Shown: one piece after another, positions 1 through 6,548 of the stretch
How the letters are laid out: each line of letters starts with the position of its first letter
Numbering within the stretch: position 1 is the first letter of the stretch
From: JAJDNS01 sp963578825
GTDB lineage: Bacteria; Acidobacteriota; Vicinamibacteria; Fen-336
Assembly (NCBI GenBank): GCA_963578825.1
Contig: CAUZDW010000016.1
Span: forward strand, 1-64,000
Direction: 5' to 3'
DNA length: 64,000 nt
Notes under the pieces: generated by a model
Told to the model about the DNA's origin: nothing
What the model saw: the letters and a program-made list of their open reading frames with translations, nothing else
The model's database searches: none
Translations under genes and position numbers: made by a program

Positions 1-132
1 CTTGCGGTGTCTATCCAGAGCTGAACGGGACACCGCGTGGAATGTTTCGATCTTACGGAGTGACACACCGTTCGTGAGGTCTGCTTCGATGTCTGCGCGT
101 GTTGCGGCAACGCATACGGTGCAGGCTTTCAT
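1..132 (-). CDS. Phage-type small Cys/HTH protein, partial (cut by window edge)
   Basis: The first 44 residues are visible; the rest lies left of position 1. The N-terminus has a CxxC pair (MKACTVCVAATRADIEADL) followed by a short helix-turn-helix-like stretch (NGVSLRKIETFHAVSRSALD, then RHRK). This Cys-pair plus 'G-S-L-R-I ... V-S-S-A-L-RH' pattern is common in small phage and mobile-element DNA-binding proteins, sometimes placed near terminase genes. The ATG overlaps the TAA of the gene upstream (TAATG), so the two are probably translationally coupled in one leftward phage transcript. Function is inferred only from the pattern. Confidence 0.6.
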   Translation of the reverse strand, partial: MKACTVCVAATRADIEADLTNGVSLRKIETFHAVSRSALDRHRK

Positions 133-407
133 TACGCTACCTCCATCAGTCGTTCGATCAGCTCATCCGGCTTCACGTTGAACGTCACACCTGATGGAAG
201 AAGACGACTACCCCCGCTTACAGGAACGATGGCCGTGATCTTCGACACGTCGATGAAAACAGGTCCATTCTCACTCTCCACGCGAGTCAGTCCTGCTCTC
301 TTCGCGAGGATGACGATCTTCTGTGCCTGCTTCTCTGCCTCTGCCTTTGCGCGGGCGTCTTCCAGTGTGGTCGTGTCGTCGTAGACTCCGTTGATCTCGT
401 TACTCAT
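132..407 (-). CDS. Small phage/mobile-element protein of unknown function, 91 aa
   Basis: A compact ORF preceded by a strong ribosome binding site (GAGGGAGG, 7 bases before the ATG) and overlapping the next gene by TAATG. The N-terminal third is acidic and helix-prone, with an Ala/Glu/Lys-rich segment (ARAKAEAEKQAQKIV). The rest is mixed alpha/beta, with a Gly/Ser-rich loop. I see no catalytic motif and no signal peptide. Neighbours on the same strand are phage-like, so it is probably a prophage gene. It could be a small DNA-binding or structural accessory protein, but nothing in the sequence decides this. Confidence 0.6.
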   Translation of the reverse strand: MSNEINGVYDDTTTLEDARAKAEAEKQAQKIVILAKRAGLTRVESENGPVFIDVSKITAIVPVSGGSRLLPSGVTFNVKPDELIERLMEVA

Positions 408-456
408 GCGTGCCTCCCTCGATGCCCTTCCACCCCCTTTCGGGTTCCGAGCTTGG

Positions 457-707
457 TTATTGTGTCTTCCATCTGCGATTTCTAGCTCTACTCATAGGCG
501 TCAGATGATCTGGGTTCACACACCTACGCCACTGGCAGTCATCCCTATGGTCAAGAGATCCAGCCCCGCCGGAATTGGCCCCCTCAGCTTCTCCCAGACC
601 GCCCTGTGCGCCATACCGCCGCTCCAGCGACCGTAACCGTCCTTCTTGAAGGTTCCGCCTAGCCACTCCCAGCAACCACTCTCGTGGACGGAGATCAGAC
701 GAGCCAT
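457..707 (-). pseudogene. HNH homing-type endonuclease with a frameshift
   Basis: The first half reads in one frame from ATG 707 (CWEWLGGTFKKDGYGRW, then AHRAVWEKLRGPIPAGLD). This is the N-terminal pattern of phage HNH endonucleases. The second half (LDHRDDCQWRRCVNPDHL, with the HNH histidines and cysteines) reads in the frame shifted by -1 and ends at TAA 457-459. The junction lies in a TCTCTT run at about 553-558. Removing one CT dinucleotide restores a continuous protein with the usual spacing (AGLDLDHRDDC). As read, the first frame stops after 63 aa without the active site. A programmed shift is possible but no classical slippery heptamer is present. GAGG sits directly against the ATG, so the true start could be farther upstream. 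Confidence 0.8.
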
Positions 708-756
708 CCTCGCGGGCAGCTTGGAGCTGATCTCTACTGAGATCTCTGGGCACAGC

Positions 757-978
757 TCACGCCTCTGCCGCCATGTCTACTGGTAGATTCCCAGCTTCCT
801 CGTACCGCACGAGCGCATCTGAGGGGAGCAACTCGGCCTGTAGGCAACTGGGGAGCTGTAGGGCCACGGGAACGCCCAGTAGGGTGGCTGGGCCTGTGAC
901 TGCCCCCCTGAGGCCGCTCTCGGGCTCTATGAAGCCGTCGCCGGGCTCCAGAGTGGCGAGGGTCACGAGGGGGCTCAC
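757..978 (-). CDS. Small phage/mobile-element protein of unknown function, 73 aa
   Basis: The GTG start overlaps the stop of the excisionase-like gene by four bases (GTGA), so it is probably the second gene of the same leftward operon. The 73-residue product is neutral to acidic, ends in an acidic tail (DMAAEA), and has no recognisable motif, signal peptide or membrane segment. It contains a Pro/Leu-rich central stretch that might form a small beta domain. I do not recognise a family. The coupled start and its place between excisionase-like and HNH genes are the reasons for calling it real. Confidence 0.5.
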   Translation of the reverse strand: MSPLVTLATLEPGDGFIEPESGLRGAVTGPATLLGVPVALQLPSCLQAELLPSDALVRYEEAGNLPVDMAAEA

Positions 979-1196
979 ACGACCCCCTCAGGCGGGGCTG
1001 TGGCTGCGGTCGAGCTGCGGCGACCCTTCTGGAGGAAGGCTTCGAGGTCGGAGACGAGGTATCCGACAGACGAGCGCTTGCCGCCCCCAAGGCGGGTGAA
1101 CACTGGGCCTCTGCCCGAGGTGCGGAGCTTTGCGAGAGTCTTGGTTGCGAGACCGAGGGCTTCTGCGGCCTCCGACGGGGTTAGAACGAGCTTCAC
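975..1196 (-). CDS. Excisionase/AlpA-like helix-turn-helix protein
   Basis: 73 aa with a winged-HTH pattern of the HTH_17/excisionase type: LTPSEAAEALGLATKTLAKL (positions 5-24), a basic turn (TSGRGPVFTRLGGGKRSSVGY) and an SDLEAFL helix. Proteins of this type bind attachment sites or promoters of prophages and integrative elements and bias the integrase toward excision. The GTG start is the first gene of the leftward phage operon. It faces the non-coding segment 1197-1448, which carries repeated TTCCGT motifs. No integrase is in the window; it would have to lie left of position 1. Alternatively it is a transcriptional regulator of the AlpA kind. Confidence 0.75.
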   Translation of the reverse strand: MKLVLTPSEAAEALGLATKTLAKLRTSGRGPVFTRLGGGKRSSVGYLVSDLEAFLQKGRRSSTAATAPPEGVV

Positions 1197-1448
1197 TTGA
1201 AATCTTTCTTTAAAAGGGGGGATCTCAATGCCCTGACAGGCTCCTTACCCCGATTGCTTGATCCGCATCAGCCCTGAATGGGCCGCACGGCTTACCATCC
1301 CCTCTATTTTACGCCACAAGGCCCCCAAGAGCCTCACCCGCACACCCTTACGGGAAGAAGGTTCCGTCTGGGTTCCGTGTCTCTTTTAAGATCTCTGTAA
1401 CTGACTGAATTTAGGGCTATTTCAGACGGAATGGAAAGAGTATAACCG
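1197..1448. other. Non-coding end of the integrated element beside ligA
   Basis: No ORF of note. The segment is more A+T-rich than the flanking host DNA and lies between the excisionase-like gene and the 3' end of ligA. It should hold the operon promoter and possibly the element boundary. I cannot place the core attachment site because the other end is outside the window. Confidence 0.5.
1360..1431. repeat. Repeated TTCCGT motifs, candidate integrase/excisionase arm sites
   Basis: GGTTCCGT occurs at 1360-1367 and again at 1371-1378. TTCCGTCTG at 1362-1370 is matched by its reverse complement CAGACGGAA at 1423-1431, a perfect 9-base inverted pair with 52 bases between. Such clustered short repeats next to an excisionase gene at an element end resemble arm-type sites of tyrosine recombinases. 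This reading is an inference. Confidence 0.4.
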
Positions 1449-3461
1449 TCACTCCCCGGCCAGGAGGACCACGAAGGCCTTCTCGTCCACGACCCGGAGC
1501 TTCAGCTCACGAGCCTTGTCGGCCTTCGATCCCGGATCCCGGCCGACCACCACGACGGAGGTCTTCTTCGAGACCGACGAGGTCACGCGGCCTCCCCGCT
1601 CTTCGATCGCCGCCCGGGCGGCACCCCGGGTCATCGAGTCGAGCGTTCCCGTGACCACGAACTGCATCCCCTGGAACGCCCAGGACTCGGGAGAGGCCTC
1701 GGGCTCCTCGGTCTTCAAGCCCGCAGCCTTCAGCCGCGCGACGAGGCGACGGCTCGCCGGGTCGCGGAGCCAGTCATGGACGGACTGAGCGACCACCGGA
1801 CCGATCTCGTGGAGCGTCTCGATCTCCTCGACCGGGGCGGCGGCAAGGGCAGCGATGCTCCGAAAGTGCCGTGCGAGGAGCATGGCTGCGCGTTCACCCA
1901 CGAAACGGATCCCGAGACCGAAGAGCAGATGGCGCAGCTCGCGGGAGCGGCTCTTGTCGAGCGCCTCCAGGAGGTTCCGAGCCGACTTGTCGGCCATCCT
2001 CTCGAGGGCCTCCACCTGCTCCAGGCTCAGGTGATAGAGATCGGCGAAGTCGTGCACCAGGTCCTGCTCGACGAGCTGGCGGACCAGTGAGTCCCCGAGG
2101 CCCTCGATGTCCATGGCCTCGCGCCGGGCGAAGTGCTTGAGCCGCTCTTCCAGCTGTGCCGGGCACGACGCGTTCGGACAGCGGCGGTCCACCTCCCCTT
2201 CCGGGCGGACGGTCTTCGTCCCGCACACCGGGCAGGCCTCGGGTGGCTTCCACCGGCGCGCCCCTTTCGGACGGGCGTCTTCGACGACGCGCACGACCTT
2301 GGGGATCACCTCGCCGCCGCGCTCGATGAGGACGGTGTCTCTCACTCGGACGTCCTTGCGCGCCACCTCCTCCTCGTTGTGGAGGGTGGCGCGGCTCACG
2401 GTGGCCCCGGAGAGCGCCACCGGCTCCAGGATCGCCACGGGCGTGAGCTTCCCGGTCCGCCCGACCTGGACCTCGATGGCGCCCACGCGGGTTCGGGCCT
2501 GCTCTGCCGGGTACTTGAACGCGATGGCCCAGCGGGGGAACTTGGAGGTGAAGCCGAGCTCGTCCTGGAGAGCGAAGTCGTCGACCTTCACGACCACGCC
2601 GTCGATCTCGTACTCCAGCTCGTCCCGCCGGTCCTGCCACTCGCGACAGAACTCCAGGACCTGGGCGAGGCCACGGCAGCGACGAGACGTCGGGTTGGTG
2701 CGCAGCCCCCACGCCCGCATCCGCTCGAGGGCCTCCCACTGACTCGTGACGCCCGCCTCGGCGGCGTTTGCGATGGCATACAGCAAGACCTCGAGACCAC
2801 GCCGTGCCACGACCCGGGCATCCAGGCTCTTCATGGTTCCGGAGGCGACGTTCCTGGGGTTTGCAAACGCGTCCCCTCCGGCCTCGACGCGTTCCTCGTT
2901 GATCGCCTCGAACCGCGAGCGCGGGAGGTAGACCTCGCCCCGGGCCTCGAGCGTCGCCGGGGGACTCGCCTCGTCCCTCAGGACGAGGGGGATCGCTCGG
3001 ATGGCCCGGGCGTTGGCCGTCACATCGTCTCCCCGCACGCCGTCGCCCCGTGTCACCGCCCGCACCAGCCGGCCGGCCTCGTAGTGAAGGGCGATCGACA
3101 GCCCGTCGACCTTGAGCTCGGCGGTGTAGACGATCTCCTGCTCCCCGACGACGCGCAAGACACGCTCCTCGAACTCCCGGAGTTCGTCCTCGCTGTAGGT
3201 GTTGTCGAGGCTGAGCATCTTCACCCGATGGACGAACGTGGGAAACTCCGCCGTTGGAGTCTCCCCAACCCGCTGGGTGGGACTGTCGGACGTCACGAGC
3301 TCGGGAAAACGGGACTCGATATCCCTCAGCTCACGCTCGAGAGCGTCGTAGTCCCGATCGGAGATCTCGGGACTGCTGAGGACGTAGTAGAGATGCTCGT
3401 GGTGACGGATCTGCCGCCGCAGCTCCGCCACTCTCTTCTCTGCGGTGGTGCGCGTGCTCAT
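1449..3461 (-). CDS. ligA: NAD-dependent DNA ligase LigA
   Basis: 670 aa, the usual length for the family. It seals nicks during replication and repair using NAD. Visible parts in order: domain Ia with the tyrosine-rich NAD-binding helix (HHEHLYYVLSSPEISDRDYD), the adenylation motif with lysine 117 (AELKVDGLS), the OB fold, a four-Cys zinc site (CPVC and CPNASC), helix-hairpin-helix repeats and a C-terminal BRCT domain (VVTGTLDSMTRGAARAAIE). The ORF stays open upstream, but the ATG at 3461 matches the conserved N-terminus and leaves 22 bases to the gene before it. An integrated element ends just beyond its stop codon. Confidence 0.98.
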   Translation of the reverse strand: MSTRTTAEKRVAELRRQIRHHEHLYYVLSSPEISDRDYDALERELRDIESRFPELVTSDSPTQRVGETPTAEFPTFVHRVKMLSLDNTYSEDELREFEERVLRVVGEQEIVYTAELKVDGLSIALHYEAGRLVRAVTRGDGVRGDDVTANARAIRAIPLVLRDEASPPATLEARGEVYLPRSRFEAINEERVEAGGDAFANPRNVASGTMKSLDARVVARRGLEVLLYAIANAAEAGVTSQWEALERMRAWGLRTNPTSRRCRGLAQVLEFCREWQDRRDELEYEIDGVVVKVDDFALQDELGFTSKFPRWAIAFKYPAEQARTRVGAIEVQVGRTGKLTPVAILEPVALSGATVSRATLHNEEEVARKDVRVRDTVLIERGGEVIPKVVRVVEDARPKGARRWKPPEACPVCGTKTVRPEGEVDRRCPNASCPAQLEERLKHFARREAMDIEGLGDSLVRQLVEQDLVHDFADLYHLSLEQVEALERMADKSARNLLEALDKSRSRELRHLLFGLGIRFVGERAAMLLARHFRSIAALAAAPVEEIETLHEIGPVVAQSVHDWLRDPASRRLVARLKAAGLKTEEPEASPESWAFQGMQFVVTGTLDSMTRGAARAAIEERGGRVTSSVSKKTSVVVVGRDPGSKADKARELKLRVVDEKAFVVLLAGE

Positions 3462-3483
3462 GGGATCCGGCGGGACCGCGCCG

Positions 3484-4494
3484 TCAGTGGTCGCGGGCGA
3501 GGATGAAGCCGGGCAAGGCCTCGAGGGCGTCGCGATAGGGTGAGCGCTCGAAGACCATGAGGTCCTCCCGGGCCGCCTCGGCGTACTGCTCGGCAAGCTC
3601 TCGGGCCTTCTCGAGGGCCCCGTGATCGCGGGCGAGGCGAACGATCTCGTCCCGTGTGACCCGACGGAAGCCACGGTCCTCGAGGACGGCGCGCACCTTC
3701 TCCGCATCGGCAGCGGACGCTCGGCGAAGGAGGAAGATCATGGGCAACGTCACCTTCCCCTCGCGCAGATCGCTGGCGACTGGCTTCCCGAGGGTCTTCT
3801 CCTCAGCGGTGAAGTCCAGCAGGTCGTCCACCATCTGGAAGCACATGCCGAGGTTGAGGCCGTAGCTCGTGAGCGCCTGCTCCCGCTCGTCCCCGACCTC
3901 GCCGAGGAGAGCCCCGATCCGGGTGCAGGCGGCAAAAAGATCGGCTGTCTTGCGCCGGATCAGGTCGAGGTGGTCGTCCTCGGTGACCTCCATGTTGCCG
4001 TCGCGCTCGATCTCGAGGATCTCGCCCTCGATCATCCGCAGCGTGGTGTCCGACAGCAGCCTCAGGATCGGCAGGTTGTCCTGGGAGAGAGCCATGGCCA
4101 TCGACTTGGTGTAGAGGAAGTCTCCAAGGAGCACGGTGGTGTCGTTTCCCCAGCGGCTGTTCACACTCCGCCGACCTCGACGCACCGTAGCCTCGTCGAT
4201 GATGTCGTCGTGGAGAAGCGTCGCGGCGTGGATGAACTCCACGGTGGCCGCGAGCACGATGGCGCGCTCCCCCCGGCAGCCGCAGAGCCGACCCGCCAGC
4301 AGGAGAAGTGCCGGGCGCACGCGCTTGCCCCCGCCCTCGCGGATGTAGCGACCGATCTCGCTCACCAGGTGCACGTCCGAGCGAGCCTGCTCGGCGAAGA
4401 GGGCCTCGACCCGGATGAGGTCGTCCCCGACGAGCCGGACGATGCCCTGAAGATCGAGCGTTCTCGGACGGCCCACCGGATCTACCGATGCCAC
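3484..4494 (-). CDS. Polyprenyl diphosphate synthase (trans-isoprenyl synthase)
   Basis: 336 aa, GTG start six bases after the yajQ stop with GAGG before it. It condenses isopentenyl diphosphate onto allylic diphosphates to give the long prenyl chain of quinones. The first aspartate-rich motif is HDDIID (Asp 96, 97, 100), followed by the basic RRGRRSVNSRWG segment. The second motif is QMVDDLLDF (around residue 225) followed by KTLGKP. Length and the H/Q-rich second motif favour the octaprenyl/heptaprenyl class (IspB/HepT) over short-chain IspA, but the exact product length cannot be read. It lies in the yajQ-prenyltransferase-ligA run. Confidence 0.93.
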   Translation of the reverse strand: MASVDPVGRPRTLDLQGIVRLVGDDLIRVEALFAEQARSDVHLVSEIGRYIREGGGKRVRPALLLLAGRLCGCRGERAIVLAATVEFIHAATLLHDDIIDEATVRRGRRSVNSRWGNDTTVLLGDFLYTKSMAMALSQDNLPILRLLSDTTLRMIEGEILEIERDGNMEVTEDDHLDLIRRKTADLFAACTRIGALLGEVGDEREQALTSYGLNLGMCFQMVDDLLDFTAEEKTLGKPVASDLREGKVTLPMIFLLRRASAADAEKVRAVLEDRGFRRVTRDEIVRLARDHGALEKARELAEQYAEAAREDLMVFERSPYRDALEALPGFILARDH

Positions 4495-4500
4495 GCGCCT

Positions 4501-4989
4501 CTACCTGTAGTTCGTGAACTGCATGTCGATCCCGAGGTCGGTCTCTTTCAGCAGCTCGATGACGGCCTGAAGATCGTCGCGGTTCTTGCCGGTGACCCGG
4601 AGCTGATCGCCCTGGATCGCGGTCTGGACCTTGCGCTTCGACCCCTTCACGAGCCTGACGATCTCGCGGGCCTTCTCGGTGGGAATGCCGTTCTGGAGCT
4701 CCACCTTCTGGCGGGTCTTCCCACCGAGAGCTTGCTCCACGGTGCCGAAAGTGAGCGCCTTCAGCGGAACCCCCCGCTTGACCAGTCGGCCCTCGAGCAC
4801 GTCCCGGACCGCCTTCAACTTGTAGTCGTCTTGGGCGGTGAGCACGATGGCCCCGTCCACGAGGTCCACCTTCGATCCGCTGCTCTTGAGATCGTATCGG
4901 GTCACGATCTCCTTGCCGGCCTGGGCGATGGCGTTGCGGACCTCCTGCATGTCCACAGTGCTCACGATGTCGAACGAGTTGTTGGCCAT
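4501..4989 (-). CDS. yajQ: YajQ family nucleotide-binding protein
   Basis: 162 aa from the ATG at 4989; the ORF extends upstream but MANNSFDIVSTVDMQEV is the conserved N-terminus. Two ferredoxin-like half domains are visible, with the family segments TRYDLKSSGSK near residue 30 and GKNRDDLQAVIELLK near the C-terminus. Homologues bind cyclic di-GMP or nucleotides, and one acts with a transcription factor in Xanthomonas virulence control; the role here is unknown. It precedes the prenyl synthase gene by six bases, so the two are probably co-transcribed. Confidence 0.95.
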   Translation of the reverse strand: MANNSFDIVSTVDMQEVRNAIAQAGKEIVTRYDLKSSGSKVDLVDGAIVLTAQDDYKLKAVRDVLEGRLVKRGVPLKALTFGTVEQALGGKTRQKVELQNGIPTEKAREIVRLVKGSKRKVQTAIQGDQLRVTGKNRDDLQAVIELLKETDLGIDMQFTNYR

Positions 4990-5094
4990 AGCGGTGCGGC
5001 TCTTCTCACGAGGCGAGAGAACGTCCGGGGAAGAAGCGACAGGTAAGGTGACGGATTCGTGACGTGTTGTCAAACCAGGTCGCACCAGACGCTC

Positions 5095-5883
5095 TCAGGA
5101 CTTTCCGCCGCCCAGGGAGCGACGAAAGAGCCGCTCGTAGTTCCGTCGAGCGAGGTCGCCGACGGCCTCCGGCTCGACCCCGCGGAGGGCTGCTACCCGC
5201 CGCGCCACCTCCACGACGAACGCCGGCTCGTTGCGCTTGCCGCGGTGTGGAGGCGGTGCCAGGAAGGGAGCGTCGGTCTCGACGAGAAGCCGGTCGTCCG
5301 GGACCTCCCGTGCGACCTCCTGGATGATCTCGGAGCGGGGAAAGGCCACGATGCCGGAGAAGGAAATGCAAAAACCCAGGGCCAGAGCCCGTCTGGCCAG
5401 GTCCTTGCCCCCGGTGAAGCAGTGGATCACTCCCCCGACCTCCGACGCGCCCTCCTCCTCGAGGATCGCCGCGGTCTCCTCGTCGGCCTCGCGGGTGTGT
5501 ACGACCACCGGCAGGCCGACCTCCCGGGCCAGGCGAATCTGCCGGCGCAGGGCCTCGCGCTGGGCGGGCCGGGGGGAGTGGTCGTAGTGGAAGTCCAGGC
5601 CGATCTCGCCGACCGCCACGATGCGACCCTCGCCGGCCAGCCCGCGGATCTGGTCGTACACCTGCTCGTCTGCGAGCCGTGCCTCGTGGGGGTGAACACC
5701 GGCGGTCACCGGCAGGTCGAGCCCGTCGGCCACGGCGAGGGCCCGCTCGAGGCCCTTGTTCTCATCGACTCCGCCGACGATCAGCATCTCCACGAGGCCG
5801 GCTGCTCGTGCTCGCTCGACGACCTCGTCGCGGTCTTCGTCAAAGTCGGCCAGGTCGATGTGGCAGTGGCTGTCGATCATCAT
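5095..5883 (-). CDS. tatD: TatD family metal-dependent hydrolase
   Basis: 262 aa of the amidohydrolase-like TIM barrel type; TatD proteins act as Mg-dependent 3'-5' exonucleases on DNA and RNA. The metal ligands are visible: DSHCHID at the N-terminus (His 6, His 8), GEIGLDFHYD, VVVHTREAD, GVIHCFTG and the final ETDAPFLAPPPHRG. Two adjacent ATG codons (5883 and 5880) are both possible; they overlap the stop of the upstream secreted-protein gene. The typical operon partner metG is two genes upstream, as in many bacteria. Confidence 0.95.
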   Translation of the reverse strand: MMIDSHCHIDLADFDEDRDEVVERARAAGLVEMLIVGGVDENKGLERALAVADGLDLPVTAGVHPHEARLADEQVYDQIRGLAGEGRIVAVGEIGLDFHYDHSPRPAQREALRRQIRLAREVGLPVVVHTREADEETAAILEEEGASEVGGVIHCFTGGKDLARRALALGFCISFSGIVAFPRSEIIQEVAREVPDDRLLVETDAPFLAPPPHRGKRNEPAFVVEVARRVAALRGVEPEAVGDLARRNYERLFRRSLGGGKS

Positions 5884-6548
5884 TCCCCGTCGAGGACGTG
5901 CTGGATTCTTCCCCGGTTCGCCCTGAGGAGCCGCTCCTCCTCCTGGCTCGGCTGGGGCAGTGCGCTCATGAGCTCCCGCGTCTCTTCGACCATCTCGGCG
6001 GCCGCCTCGAGGGCCACGACTCCCTCGTGGTAGGCCTCCTCCCCCAGTTCCTGGCGCATGGACTGAAGCTCCGCCCGCTGTGCGGGCAGCTCTTCGCGCG
6101 CGACCTCGAGGCCCGCGAGGCCCTCTTCCCGCATGCGCAGGGCCTCGAGCCGGAGCAGCCCACGGAAGAAGGGCTCGGGCTCCAGGCCTCGGGCGCGACA
6201 CCAGCCCACGTAGGATGGGTCGTTCACGATGACGCCGAAATCGTAGCGCCCGTCACGGAAAGCGCGCTCCACCACCTCGCCCGGATCGTCGTCTCCGTGG
6301 ATCTCCTCGAGGGCGACGTAGTGCGTGAGAACGGCCTCGAGCTCGGGCTTTCCCACACGGACGTCCACCGTGTACTCGGCAAGCGCCGCGACGAAGGCGA
6401 AGACCCGGCTCCTCATGGCTTCGACGCCGTCGTCGTCTTCGATCTCAATCTCGACCGGCGGCGGCGTCGCCTGCGCGCGCAGATCCGTCGAGGCCGCGAG
6501 CAACGTCGCGATCGTCGCGAGTCCCCCGAGGAGCTCCAGGCGGCTCAC
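5880..6548 (-). CDS. Secreted protein of unknown function, 222 aa
   Basis: GTG start overlapping the metG stop by four bases (GTGA) and stop overlapping tatD, so it is locked into the metG-tatD operon. The N-terminus looks like a signal peptide (SRLELLGGLATIATLLAAS) with a likely cleavage after AQA near residue 27. The mature part is acidic, Glu/Arg-rich and strongly helical, with a probable coiled coil around residues 130-180 (EVAREELPAQRAELQSMRQE). No known domain is recognised. A periplasmic helical protein is the most that can be said. Confidence 0.75.
   Translation of the reverse strand: MSRLELLGGLATIATLLAASTDLRAQATPPPVEIEIEDDDGVEAMRSRVFAFVAALAEYTVDVRVGKPELEAVLTHYVALEEIHGDDDPGEVVERAFRDGRYDFGVIVNDPSYVGWCRARGLEPEPFFRGLLRLEALRMREEGLAGLEVAREELPAQRAELQSMRQELGEEAYHEGVVALEAAAEMVEETRELMSALPQPSQEEERLLRANRGRIQHVLDGE

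Noticed and set aside
1894..2739. 281-codon open frame inside ligA on the same strand
   Set aside because: Arg/Gly/Pro-rich shadow of ligA in another frame; ligA is intact and has all its motifs.
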